A DNA stretch of 64,000 nt from JADCRZ01 sp041751095 (GTDB taxonomy: Bacteria > Bacteroidota > Bacteroidia > Chitinophagales > Chitinophagaceae). The translations under genes and the position numbers were made by a program. Every line of letters begins with the position of its first letter. The stretch's first letter is position 1. Under the pieces are notes generated by a model. It was not told where the DNA came from. It searched no databases and saw only the letters and a list, made by a program, of their open reading frames with translations. Of this stretch, positions 35,496 to 44,138 are shown one piece after another. Where the stretch lies: the NCBI GenBank assembly GCA_041751095.1, contig JBGSYC010000147.1:1-64000 (forward strand), written 5' to 3'.

Positions 35496-36849
35496 TCATA
35501 TCGAAGATCGGATCAGGCAGGCCTCCGAAAATATATCTCCGCCTTTCAATGATAAGGCCTGGGAGAAAATGGAGGAATTGCTTGACCGGGAATTAGGTAA
35601 GAAACGCCGCCGGCGCTTCTTACTCTGGTGGCCCTTGCTAGTGCTGTTGCTTTCAGGAAGTGCAGGCTTGTTTTATTATGCCGGAAAGGATCCAGTTAAG
35701 AAAAACTTCAGATATAAGCCTGATCAACTTTCGGGCAGAACGAGTGAACATCCTTCAAAAGATATTGGCACTGATCTTAAAACATCATCATACGCAGGCA
35801 GCAAAAAAGCCGGAGGAGTTTCAGGGAAGGAAGGCGATGAAATCAATTCAATACAGACAAGGAAAGATGCCATATTCCTCAAGAAACAGCCTGCGGAGGC
35901 CGGGAACACGCAGGCCATTCACTCAACTGAAAAAAGGAAATCTGTACGAAGTGCAGTCAATAAAGAGTCATCTCTCAAAAGCGTGCCTGCTCACGTGAAA
36001 TCAGGAAAGAGAAAGGGTAATAAAATACACGACGGGATAATTGAGGGCCGTAAATTATCCGATCAATATGTTGCGCAAAACCCTTTCGGCGATGAACCAG
36101 TAATACCGGAAATTACCATAATGCTGCCCGATTCACCGGCAACTTCGCTACAAAGTTTGAAGGCAGGTTCCACCCCGGATAGTATCAGTGCTCAAAGCCC
36201 GGAAAGCACAAAAAGAATAAGCCAAAAAAGCTATCTTTCAAAGCTTTACTTTTTAGTATCGGTGGCCCGCGACCAGAGCACGATTGAAAAATTAGCGGTT
36301 AATAAAAACTTGTCTACAGTGGTTGGCGTTGGTGCAGGGTACCGGATAAAAGACCGCTTAAGTGTTCAGACCGGTTTCTATAGCGGAAGAAAGATCTACC
36401 AGGCAGGTCCCGGAGATTATAAAGCCAGGCCCGGTTCCTACTGGGATACTGTAAATATGATCAGGATTAATGCCAATTGCCTCGTATTCGACATCCCCTT
36501 ATCTGTAAGATATGAAATGCTTCAAAGCAAAAATTTGAATTTTTATACGGTAGCAGGGCTTTCATCTTTTCTTATGAAAAGTGAAACATATGATTACCAT
36601 TACAGATACTATTATAACGGAGCTTACAGACGTGCGCAGCGGACGTATACCGGGAATAAACATTTTTTGTCTGTAGCCAATCTGTCAATAGGTATGGAAC
36701 ATAAACTACCGGGTGGTTTTTATCTCCAGGCAGAACCGTATGTAAAAATTCCTTTAACCGGGGTGGGTGAAGGGAAAGTCAATTTGTATTCGGCAGGTTT
36801 ACAAATCGGTCTGAAGTACCAACCCCTGACAAAAAGCAGGAAACATTAA
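35476..36849 (+). CDS. Sigma-linked membrane protein with C-terminal beta-barrel-like domain (putative anti-sigma)
   Basis: A 457-residue protein overlapping the ECF sigma gene by 20 bases. The cytoplasmic N-terminus carries SPPFNDKAWEKMEELLD (about residues 21-37), like the motif in the other sigma-linked protein here. A single transmembrane helix follows at about 49-68 (LLWWPLLVLLLSGSAGLFYY) after a run of Arg/Lys. Then comes a 190-residue disordered Ser/Lys linker and a C-terminal domain (about 255-450) with alternating strands resembling an outer-membrane beta-barrel. This would physically link inner membrane and envelope. An anti-sigma role is inferred from context. Confidence 0.75.
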   Translation: MERPPIDHIEDRIRQASENISPPFNDKAWEKMEELLDRELGKKRRRRFLLWWPLLVLLLSGSAGLFYYAGKDPVKKNFRYKPDQLSGRTSEHPSKDIGTDLKTSSYAGSKKAGGVSGKEGDEINSIQTRKDAIFLKKQPAEAGNTQAIHSTEKRKSVRSAVNKESSLKSVPAHVKSGKRKGNKIHDGIIEGRKLSDQYVAQNPFGDEPVIPEITIMLPDSPATSLQSLKAGSTPDSISAQSPESTKRISQKSYLSKLYFLVSVARDQSTIEKLAVNKNLSTVVGVGAGYRIKDRLSVQTGFYSGRKIYQAGPGDYKARPGSYWDTVNMIRINANCLVFDIPLSVRYEMLQSKNLNFYTVAGLSSFLMKSETYDYHYRYYYNGAYRRAQRTYTGNKHFLSVANLSIGMEHKLPGGFYLQAEPYVKIPLTGVGEGKVNLYSAGLQIGLKYQPLTKSRKH

Positions 36850-36872
36850 AAGAGTATATCGTGGTTTTGTGT

Positions 36873-36898
36873 GGGGCTGCTATATGGCGGCCCCTTTT
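36873..36898 (+). terminator. Terminator after the sigma/anti-sigma pair
   Basis: GGGGCTGC (36873-36880) pairs with GCGGCCCC (36887-36894), including one G-T pair, around a six-base loop, followed by TTTT. Confidence 0.75.
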
Positions 36899-37102
36899 GT
36901 ATAAAAGTTTACCAACAGCAATAGTACCGTATCATGTAACCCGACCAACATACGAACATGCTAAAGCCCGGTTGCTTCCATCTGGTAAACGGGGTAGATC
37001 GATTCAATAATCTCTTCTATTCCGTAATTCATTTTTTCAGAGGCAACCAGGATTGATAATATCCCGATTAGATTAATAACTTCTATCCAAAAATAACTTT
37101 TT

Positions 37103-37471
37103 ATGTTAAAAAAAATCGCTCCTGTCCCCTTCATGGTGACATGCGTCGCATTAATCAGTTTAGCTTCATGTATGAAGAATGACAGGTATAACGAGCCGGC
37201 GGCGGCTGTAGATCCCTGTGGTGGTCAACCAGGACCATTATTCCTTGCAATGAAAGGTGTCATATTAAAAAGTTGTATCAGCTGTCACAGCAATAACCGG
37301 GCTGATGGCGGGATGAACTGGGCAGTTGACTGCAATATCGTTACCCATAAATCCCGTATTAAGGCCAGGGCAGTAGACGAAAACACGATGCCGCCAATGG
37401 GTCCTTTAAGTGCAGAGGATAAAAATAAGATCACTGCATGGATTAATGCGGGGGGCACAATAGCAAAATAA
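37103..37471 (+). CDS. Cytochrome c-like lipoprotein
   Basis: A 122-residue protein with a lipoprotein signal (lipobox SLASC, Cys23). It has one haem-binding motif, CISCH at about residues 58-62, followed by NMG-type sequence and a MPPMGPLSAEDKNKITAWIN segment whose Met can be the axial ligand. This layout is common in the small haem domains of Bacteroidota and Planctomycetes. It is the first of four same-strand genes (OB-fold, YceI, DUF5777). Confidence 0.88.
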   Translation: MLKKIAPVPFMVTCVALISLASCMKNDRYNEPAAAVDPCGGQPGPLFLAMKGVILKSCISCHSNNRADGGMNWAVDCNIVTHKSRIKARAVDENTMPPMGPLSAEDKNKITAWINAGGTIAK

Positions 37472-37497
37472 TTACTTTGCAGTTACGCTTGTACATC

Positions 37498-37932
37498 ATG
37501 AAATTATCAGGAAGATATTTCTGGTTCGCCATAATTTTTGCCGGGTTGGTTTTGCTCGTTTATGCATTTTACGAATACAATCGTAAGCACTCCGACCTGT
37601 ACTCTGTCGATACTGTTGCAAGCACTGGTGCGGTAGCGTTGGTAACGTTGTACGAAACTGATGAACAAACAGCGAATAAGTTATACCTGGGAAAACCTGT
37701 TGATGTTACAGGGGTGGTAGCCGAAATCAATACACAACAGGATACAATAGTAAATCTGTTGCTGGGAAATAGAAACAATGTGCATAACGTAAGCTGTTTG
37801 CTGGATGTTAAACATACAGGCAGGGTAAAGGAGGTAAAAATAGGCGACGAAGTAACGGTCAGGGGCATATGCACAGGCTATTTGATTGACGTTGAGTTAA
37901 ACAGGTGTGTTATTATTCCGAAGAACAGATGA
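37498..37932 (+). CDS. Membrane-anchored OB-fold (tRNA_anti-like) protein
   Basis: A 144-residue protein with one N-terminal transmembrane helix (about residues 7-24) and an extracytoplasmic domain. In that domain the strands around LGKPVDVTGVVAEINTQQDT and EVKIGDEVTVRGICTGYLID form an OB fold of the tRNA_anti-like type. A bound ligand is unknown, and nucleic acid is unlikely outside the cytoplasm. The ATG at 37498 is chosen over the upstream TTG at 37477 because it gives the usual short basic start. It lies 26 bases after the cytochrome gene. Confidence 0.75.
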   Translation: MKLSGRYFWFAIIFAGLVLLVYAFYEYNRKHSDLYSVDTVASTGAVALVTLYETDEQTANKLYLGKPVDVTGVVAEINTQQDTIVNLLLGNRNNVHNVSCLLDVKHTGRVKEVKIGDEVTVRGICTGYLIDVELNRCVIIPKNR

Positions 37933-38060
37933 TTAAATTTTTTTCATCAATAATGTGCGAATAAAATGAATAACTTGTTGATATCGATATTTTCCTTAAA
38001 GGTTACCACTGGTAATGCTTGTAGCGTGATTTGTTTACTTTCTCCGGACAACATTTTTTT

Positions 38061-38627
38061 ATGCGTGTAAGAATGACCATACTTTTTTTGCTGACAATTG
38101 TTTGCCATGCAGTAATTGCCCAGACCCGTTTTTTTACAAAGTCGGCAAAGGTTTCCTTTTATTCCACAACACCGTTGGCTGCAATAGAAGCTCACAATGT
38201 AAAAGCGGTAAGCGTATTTGATCATACGTCGGGGCAGATAGAATTTTCGGTACTGATGAAAGGTTTTGAATTTGAAAAGGCAAGAATGCAGGCGGACTTT
38301 AATGAAAATTTTGTGGAAAGCGATAAGTATCCAAAAGCAATATTCAGGGGGAACATAAAAAATGTACATGATCTCGCCCTTAATAAAGATGGCGTATATC
38401 GCGCGCAGGTCACCGGTGTGTTAACGATACACGGCGTATCCAAAACGCAAAACGCCGAATCATTATTTACCATTAAAAGCGGAGTAATAAGCGCCGCATC
38501 AGAATTGATCATCACAGTGGCAGATTATAATATAAAGACTCCCGCTTTGGTAGCGGATAAGATAGGCAAAACGGTAAAGATCCTTGTAAATATTTCAGCA
38601 TACCAGCCCCTTTCACAAAATAATTGA
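38061..38627 (+). CDS. YceI-family periplasmic protein
   Basis: A 188-residue lipocalin-like protein with a signal peptide (residues 1 to about 20, ending VIAQ). The body has the YceI pattern: ISFYSTTPLAAIEAHN-like first strands, GQIEFSVLMKGFEFEKARMQ near residue 64, YPKAIFRGNI and the TGVLTIHGVSK hallmark near residue 128. YceI proteins bind isoprenoid or other lipids in the periplasm. ATG codons at 38061 and 38073 are both possible; an in-frame TTG at 38031 is less likely. Third gene of the cluster. Confidence 0.88.
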   Translation: MRVRMTILFLLTIVCHAVIAQTRFFTKSAKVSFYSTTPLAAIEAHNVKAVSVFDHTSGQIEFSVLMKGFEFEKARMQADFNENFVESDKYPKAIFRGNIKNVHDLALNKDGVYRAQVTGVLTIHGVSKTQNAESLFTIKSGVISAASELIITVADYNIKTPALVADKIGKTVKILVNISAYQPLSQNN

Positions 38628-38663
38628 GAGGTGCACTTACGATCAAAACGCAACTGATATCTT

Positions 38664-39539
38664 ATGTACAAATTTGTGTTAACCGGCTTGTTAGTCAATT
38701 TCCTTTTTACAGCTACAGCGCAGGAAAGTCTGCTGAAAGGCGTTGAAGATTCCTTACCGGTAAGAGAAAAGGTAAGCGCCGCATTTAAGTCAACACGCGT
38801 TATCAACGCTCATTCAACTGAAATGCTGGGCAGGCAAAATCTTGATTTCAGGATTCTTCACAGATTCGGGCCCTTAAATACCGGAGTAAAGGGATGGTTT
38901 GGATTGGACGGAGCTGCAATGCGTATGGCCTTCGACTACGGAATTACAAACAATTTGATGGTTGGCATCGGTCGAAGCACGTTGTACAAGGAAGTTGACG
39001 GGTTTGTAAAGACAAGAATATTTCAGCAGGCAACGGGCCCCCGGTCAATTCCATTTTCATTGCTGGTGGCGGGGGGAGCCTCCGTCTGGACAGCACCCTC
39101 TTCTTCTCTTCCACGTAATCCTGCAAAGCTCGACGCTTCCCAACGCACATCTTATTATATTCAATTGATTGCCGGTAGAAAGTTCAGCGATCGGATTTCG
39201 CTGCAGTTAAGCCCGATCGTATTACACCAGAACTGGGTAGCGTTCCCTGAAGAAAAGAATACGCTGTTTGCCATAGGAGGAGGAGCCAGGTATAAATTCA
39301 GCAAACGAATGGCCGTTACCATGGATTACCATCATGCCATAAAGGGAATTTCAAACGCAAATTATGATCCCTTGTCCATCGGCATCGACATTGAAACGGG
39401 AGGCCATGTTTTTCAGTTACATTTTTCAAATGCACAGGGGATGAACGAACGCGCTTATCTTACGCAGACAAACAGCAGGGATATGCGTTTTGGATTTAAT
39501 TTATCAAGGGTTTTTAAATTAGGTAAGAAAAGATCATAG
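38664..39539 (+). CDS. DUF5777 beta-barrel protein
   Basis: A 291-residue outer-membrane-type protein with a signal peptide (to about residue 19, TATAQ). The DUF5777 core is visible: RVINAHSTEMLGRQNLDFRI near residue 45, HRFGPLNTG, FGLDGAAMRMAFDYGITNN and LMVGIGRSTLYKEVDGFVKT. Alternating strands continue to the end, where FGFNLSRVFKLG is a typical closing strand. Function is unknown. It closes the four-gene envelope cluster, just 36 bases after YceI, and is followed by a terminator. Confidence 0.88.
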   Translation: MYKFVLTGLLVNFLFTATAQESLLKGVEDSLPVREKVSAAFKSTRVINAHSTEMLGRQNLDFRILHRFGPLNTGVKGWFGLDGAAMRMAFDYGITNNLMVGIGRSTLYKEVDGFVKTRIFQQATGPRSIPFSLLVAGGASVWTAPSSSLPRNPAKLDASQRTSYYIQLIAGRKFSDRISLQLSPIVLHQNWVAFPEEKNTLFAIGGGARYKFSKRMAVTMDYHHAIKGISNANYDPLSIGIDIETGGHVFQLHFSNAQGMNERAYLTQTNSRDMRFGFNLSRVFKLGKKRS

Positions 39540-39556
39540 TCCGTTCTCTATTTTCG

Positions 39557-39583
39557 TAACCCTGCATCGAACCGGCAGGGTTA
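39557..39583 (+). terminator. Terminator after the DUF5777 gene
   Basis: TAACCCTGC (39557-39565) pairs with GCAGGGTTA (39575-39583), nine base pairs, nine-base loop; the following T-run is weak. Confidence 0.65.
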
Positions 39584-39632
39584 TGAATTTTAGATGATAA
39601 ATAAGGTGTTGGACAGCTTTAGTTTAGATCTT

Positions 39633-39809
39633 TCAGTTATAACAAGCGGTCTTTAAAGCCTTTGCAGCCGCCTCGCTCTTTGAGTGTACATGAAGCTTTT
39701 CATAAATTTTTTTGATGTGGGAACGGACACGGTCTATTGCTATAAACATTTCAGCAGCAATCATCTTGTAGCTATAACCGTTTACAAGCAGGTGTTCAGA
39801 CTGGCAAAT
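39633..39809 (-). pseudogene. Remnant of a LuxR/NarL-type response regulator (C-terminal HTH only)
   Basis: Reading the minus strand from about 39800 to the TGA at 39633-39635 gives a typical LuxR helix-turn-helix end: LLVNGYSYKMIAAEMFIAI, then DRVRSHIKKIYEKLHVHSKS and EAAAKALK. In intact NarL-family regulators this follows a receiver domain and an EREKEVL-type helix. Here an in-frame TAG at 39810-39812 cuts it off, and no receiver domain is found upstream. It is about 57 codons, too short for normal ORF calling. It is a decayed gene, not a working regulator. Confidence 0.75.
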
Positions 39810-39955
39810 CTATCAGTTTTACCACGCCCGTCCAATCACATAAATAACCACATTTTATGTGTTCGTTCCTTGTGGCTATGCTTAAAAGAATCGCTGAAAG
39901 CGCACGAAACAATAACATACAGGAATTTTGTTCCTGTTACGTATATTTAATCTCG

Positions 39956-40540
39956 ATGCCGTTTGATTATCCTGTATTATCGTCTATATGCCTTGGCATA
40001 GCCTTAAGCGCCTGCTGCGGATTCAGGATTTTTATTCCTTTGCTCGCGGCATCTGTCGCCGGGATAAACCAGTGGATACAATTGCCTGGAGATATGCTTT
40101 GGATGGCTACCTGGCCTGCGATAATCTGCTTCAGCGCCGCTTCAATAATAGAAATCGTCGCGTATTATGTTCCGTTTCTCGACAATATTCTCGATACAAT
40201 AGCCATGCCTTTGGCGGTGATAGCCGGAACGCTGCTGGCATCTTCTGTTATACCCGTTGCAGATACACCTCTTTTGCGCTGGGGTTTAGGATTATTAGCC
40301 GGCGGAACGGCTGCAGGAACCATCCAGGCGGGAACAGGACTGCTCAGGTTATTTTCAACGAAGGCCACTGTGGGCTGGGGAAATTCATTTATAGCTTCCG
40401 GCGAAAATACCGCAGCGGTAACCGGAGTATTCTTAAGCTTCCTTTTCCCGGTAATCATTGCCTTTGTACTGCTAATCCTTATTTTATATATTTTGTACAC
40501 TGGAGCAAGGCGGGTAAAAAGATCTTTTCGAAAACGATGA
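39956..40540 (+). CDS. DUF4126 membrane protein
   Basis: A 194-residue protein with about five hydrophobic segments. The N-terminal CLGIALSACCGFRIFIPLLA (about residues 11-30) and the glycine-rich middle GLGLLAGGTAAGTIQAGTGL are hallmarks of DUF4126. A final transmembrane helix is followed by a basic tail (RRVKRSFRKR). Function unknown. The frame is open further upstream (to 39857), but the ATG at 39956 begins at the conserved part and is preferred. Confidence 0.82.
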   Translation: MPFDYPVLSSICLGIALSACCGFRIFIPLLAASVAGINQWIQLPGDMLWMATWPAIICFSAASIIEIVAYYVPFLDNILDTIAMPLAVIAGTLLASSVIPVADTPLLRWGLGLLAGGTAAGTIQAGTGLLRLFSTKATVGWGNSFIASGENTAAVTGVFLSFLFPVIIAFVLLILILYILYTGARRVKRSFRKR

Positions 40541-40601
40541 AAGATTGACGGTCAGCTTAGCCCTCAAAAATTTTTCAACGCTTAGCATTTCGGGCGGATG
40601 A

Positions 40602-43169
40602 TTACGTCATTTTTTTTACGCACTTGATCAGATCGACGCCCTGTTTTAAAACTTCCGTAAACAAGTCGCCTTTTTGTTTTAATCTGTCAAATATATTGCG
40701 GATCGTAAACTGGGATGGATGTAAACCAGGTTTTACTTCGTTCCATTCAAGTGGCGCAGAAACAGGTGCTCCGGGTTTAGGCCTGACGCTGTAAGCCGAA
40801 GCAAGCGTTTGGCTTTTCCTGTTCTGGAGAAAGTCTATATAAATCTTATTACCCCTTTTCTTCAATGACCGTTCGATGCTGGTAATCTCCGGTAAAGTTT
40901 CCTGAACAGTTACTGCGATGATCTCACCAAAATCTTTCACCTGGTCGTAAGAATATTTGTTTCCCATAGGGATATAGATATGTAGACCACTTGCACCCGA
41001 AGTTTTGCAATAGCTTTTAGCCCCTGCTTTTTCAAGAACGGTTCTTACTGCCTGGGCGGTTTCGATAACCTGGTCAAACGTGTTTTTGTCTGAAGGATCG
41101 AGGTCGATTACAAGGTAACCTGGATGGTCAGGCTTTTTAACCGTAGAATTCCATGGATTTATCTCGATGCATCCGAGATTTGCAATGTAAATGAGTGAAG
41201 CCGCGTCATTGGCCATAACATAGTGAATGATCTTATCAGACGATTCAGCATATATTTCGGCTTTTTTTACCCACTCAGGCGCAGCTTCCCCTGCATCTTT
41301 ATGGAAAAAGCCTTCATCGGTTATCCCATTCGGGTTTCGCTTTAATGAGAGAGGCCGATCTTTCAGGTACTGCAATATCACCGGAGAGATGTTTTGATAG
41401 TAATTGATCAGATCACCTTTTGTGTAGTTATCATGCGGCCAGTAAATTTTTTTGAGATTTGTCAATTGAACCTTTCGCCTTCCGATGGTTATCGTTTTAT
41501 TATCTTCATCGTCCGCAGGTTCTGCGATTTTCGGCGGTTCCTTTTTTTGTGGCATTTCGTTCACTTTTTGTACTTCATGCACATTTTTGTCAAATCGTAA
41601 TCCCTGATATACCGGGTGTCGCAGCAAACCGCCTTCCGTTTCCTCTGCATATTCAATCTGGCAAACTAACGTCGGTTTAACCCAGGTCACCGGCGAATTT
41701 ACCTTTATCTTTTCGTGTAAAGGTGAGCTTTCAATAACCAGCGGCTGCATTTGCTGCCACAATGCCTTGAGTGATTTCTGATCAAAACCCGTTCCTGTAT
41801 GGCCGATATACTTCAATTTCTTATTATCGTACTGTGCCAGTATAAGGGCGCCAAAGTGCTTGCGCCCTCCGCGCGGGTCTGTATAGCCAACAATTATTGC
41901 CTCACGACTTTGAAGGTGTTTTATCTTGAGCCATTCTTTGGTACGTATTCCACAGGTGTAAGCGCTGTCAGCTCTTTTGGCGATCATTCCTTCGAGATTT
42001 ATGGCTGAGGCTTCTGCAAAGAAATTAATACCGTGTTCTTCCATATGGTCGCAATATTTTATCACCGGATTTTCCCTGATCAGGCCCTTTAAATGTTTTT
42101 TTCTTTCAACCAGCGGCAGCTGGCGCAGGTCGTTACCATCCATGAAAAGTAAATCGAATACATAATAGATCAGGGGGAGATGGCGATTATCTTCATATTG
42201 CTGCAGCTTTTGAAAATCGGGCTGGCCTTCTTCATTCATTAGTATAATTTCTCCGTCCAGAACAACATCGCGCTTTATTTTTCTTACAGCTTCAGAAACA
42301 AAAGGGAACTTATGTAAGAAGGAAAGGCCGTTCCGCGAATAAAACTTAAGATTTTTGTTTTGCCAGTCTGCAACTGCACGAAAGCCATCCCATTTTATTT
42401 CAAAGATCCAGTTAGCATCATCAAACGGACGATCCGAAAGCGTCGCGAGCATAGGCTTATAAAATTCGGAATATTTTTTTGCCGTTTCGGGATATCCTGG
42501 TGCAAAAACGGGTGGTTCATCTTTCGTCTTTACCGGCCTTTTGCTTATAGATGCGTTATTGTGATTTGGAAGTTCCTTTTTTGCATCCCTTTTTTTTCCG
42601 GTTGATTTTACCTGGGCATTGGGCTTGCCCTTCTTAGCCCGAAAGTCTTCACTGTTGTAACTCTCTGCCGCAAATTCATCCCGATGTTTGATCAGTAGCC
42701 AACTGTTGCTTTTTGCAGCCCGTTTCAACTGCACAAGCACAAACTCGCCGTTCAGCCTGCTGCCCTTTACGGAAAACTTTAATTCGCCGCTATTGAGCGC
42801 TTTCATAGCCAGCGCGGGAGAGATAATCTGATGATCTTCGTTAACGGGAGTAAAGGTTCCACTGTCCCATATCTGCACCGTGCCTGCTCCATAATTGCCT
42901 TCTGGTATCGTTCCTTCAAAGTCAATATAGTCTACCGGGTGATCCTCTACCATCATGGCCAGTCTTTTGTCGGCCGGATTCAACGATGGCCCCTTGGGAA
43001 CAGCCCAGCTCTTCAACACCCCACCCAGTTCGAGTCTGAAATCATAATGTAAACGGGAAGCCTCATGACGCTGTACGACAAAGCGGAACTTGTTTTGATC
43101 CGACACTTTCCCCGCAGGTTCCGGCGTAGCACTAAAGTCCCGTTTTTCTTTGTATTTGGTCAATGCCAT
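40602..43169 (-). CDS. ligD: Multifunctional NHEJ DNA ligase LigD
   Basis: An 855-residue ATP-dependent ligase for bacterial non-homologous end joining. Domain order is phosphoesterase (about residues 28-150, with FVVQRHEASRLHYDFRLE), ligase (about 235-545, nucleotidyl Lys259 in FEIKWDGFRAV; LDGEI and LEGMIAKR also visible), then primase-polymerase (about 570-850, acidic pair D689/D691 in YLVIDLDPS). This order (PE-ligase-polymerase) differs from mycobacterial LigD. Linkers of about 60 and 30 residues are Lys-rich. It begins within the stop of ku (TGATG), so the two genes are translationally coupled. Confidence 0.96.
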   Translation of the reverse strand: MALTKYKEKRDFSATPEPAGKVSDQNKFRFVVQRHEASRLHYDFRLELGGVLKSWAVPKGPSLNPADKRLAMMVEDHPVDYIDFEGTIPEGNYGAGTVQIWDSGTFTPVNEDHQIISPALAMKALNSGELKFSVKGSRLNGEFVLVQLKRAAKSNSWLLIKHRDEFAAESYNSEDFRAKKGKPNAQVKSTGKKRDAKKELPNHNNASISKRPVKTKDEPPVFAPGYPETAKKYSEFYKPMLATLSDRPFDDANWIFEIKWDGFRAVADWQNKNLKFYSRNGLSFLHKFPFVSEAVRKIKRDVVLDGEIILMNEEGQPDFQKLQQYEDNRHLPLIYYVFDLLFMDGNDLRQLPLVERKKHLKGLIRENPVIKYCDHMEEHGINFFAEASAINLEGMIAKRADSAYTCGIRTKEWLKIKHLQSREAIIVGYTDPRGGRKHFGALILAQYDNKKLKYIGHTGTGFDQKSLKALWQQMQPLVIESSPLHEKIKVNSPVTWVKPTLVCQIEYAEETEGGLLRHPVYQGLRFDKNVHEVQKVNEMPQKKEPPKIAEPADDEDNKTITIGRRKVQLTNLKKIYWPHDNYTKGDLINYYQNISPVILQYLKDRPLSLKRNPNGITDEGFFHKDAGEAAPEWVKKAEIYAESSDKIIHYVMANDAASLIYIANLGCIEINPWNSTVKKPDHPGYLVIDLDPSDKNTFDQVIETAQAVRTVLEKAGAKSYCKTSGASGLHIYIPMGNKYSYDQVKDFGEIIAVTVQETLPEITSIERSLKKRGNKIYIDFLQNRKSQTLASAYSVRPKPGAPVSAPLEWNEVKPGLHPSQFTIRNIFDRLKQKGDLFTEVLKQGVDLIKCVKKMT

Positions 43170-43942
43170 CAGGACGCTTTTCGTTTTTTGGTCTCAAGGC
43201 TGGCTTTTAACTGGGCCATAAGGTCTTTTGATTTCGAATGAACCACGCGCATGGCCGGGGTTTCTATCTTTTTACCCTTAGCCTTGGCATTGATTACTTT
43301 CATCAATTCTTCAGTATAGGTGTCTTTATACTTTGTGATATCGAAGGGCCCTGAAAGCTGGTCTATAAGAGCGATAGCCATTTTTAATTCAGGAGCTTTG
43401 CTTTCGGTATCGGGGATGTTCAGGTCTTCTGGTTTTCTTACTTCTTCGTCAAAACGGATTTTTTGCAGAACCAATGTATTGCTTATTGTCTTTATAAGGC
43501 CAAGGCTCTCCTTGCTGCGAAGGACGTAAGTTCCCAGGCCCGCTTTGCCTGTTTTCTTTAGTGCATCTCTCAGTAAGCCATACGCTTTTGTTCCGGATTT
43601 TTCAGGTTCAAGAAAGTATGGCGTTTCGTAGTACATACTGTCGATCTCTTTCTCCTGAACAAACTCGGCAATTTCTATCATTTTGGTTTTTTCAGGGCTT
43701 GCTTTTTTAAAATCCTCATCGGTTAATACAACATACTGTCCCTCAAGCTTGTATGCCCTTACGATGTTTTCATAAGGAACAACTTTACCCGTATTCGCAT
43801 TTATACGCTGGAACTTTATATTAGACTGGTCCTTGCTATCCAGCATGTCCAGGTCGAGTTCACTTCCCTGGACGGCGCTGTACATCTTCACAGGGATATT
43901 AACGAGGCCAAATCCAATCGCTCCTGTCCATATTGCTCTCAT
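43169..43942 (-). CDS. ku: Bacterial Ku protein
   Basis: A 257-residue DNA end-binding protein that recruits LigD in non-homologous end joining. Starts MRAIWTGAIGFGLVNIPVKM, the invariant Ku N-terminus, with the bridge region around YYETPYFLEPEK and YGLLRDAL. The C-terminal extension is short and basic (SLETKKRKAS). Directly upstream of ligD with a one-base overlap, as expected for an operon. Confidence 0.96.
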   Translation of the reverse strand: MRAIWTGAIGFGLVNIPVKMYSAVQGSELDLDMLDSKDQSNIKFQRINANTGKVVPYENIVRAYKLEGQYVVLTDEDFKKASPEKTKMIEIAEFVQEKEIDSMYYETPYFLEPEKSGTKAYGLLRDALKKTGKAGLGTYVLRSKESLGLIKTISNTLVLQKIRFDEEVRKPEDLNIPDTESKAPELKMAIALIDQLSGPFDITKYKDTYTEELMKVINAKAKGKKIETPAMRVVHSKSKDLMAQLKASLETKKRKAS

Positions 43943-44138
43943 AACTACTTGTTTAGGTAGATAGTAAAACTTTTATGCCAGAATTTATGCAGACGGGCGT
44001 TATTCATCCAATTTTCGTGGAAATAGTTCCGCATTCACATAAATTCTGAGCATGATTTTCATCCCTGCTGTGTGCAGGTATAGTAATTGCCTTACACAAT
44101 TAAAATTAACCTTATTTATGACATTAAAAATCTCTGTT

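Noticed and set aside
36961..37134. 57-codon minus-strand frame overlapping the start of the cytochrome c gene
   Set aside because: It has an ATG and one hydrophobic stretch but no promoter or recognised family, and half of it lies antisense to a clear gene.
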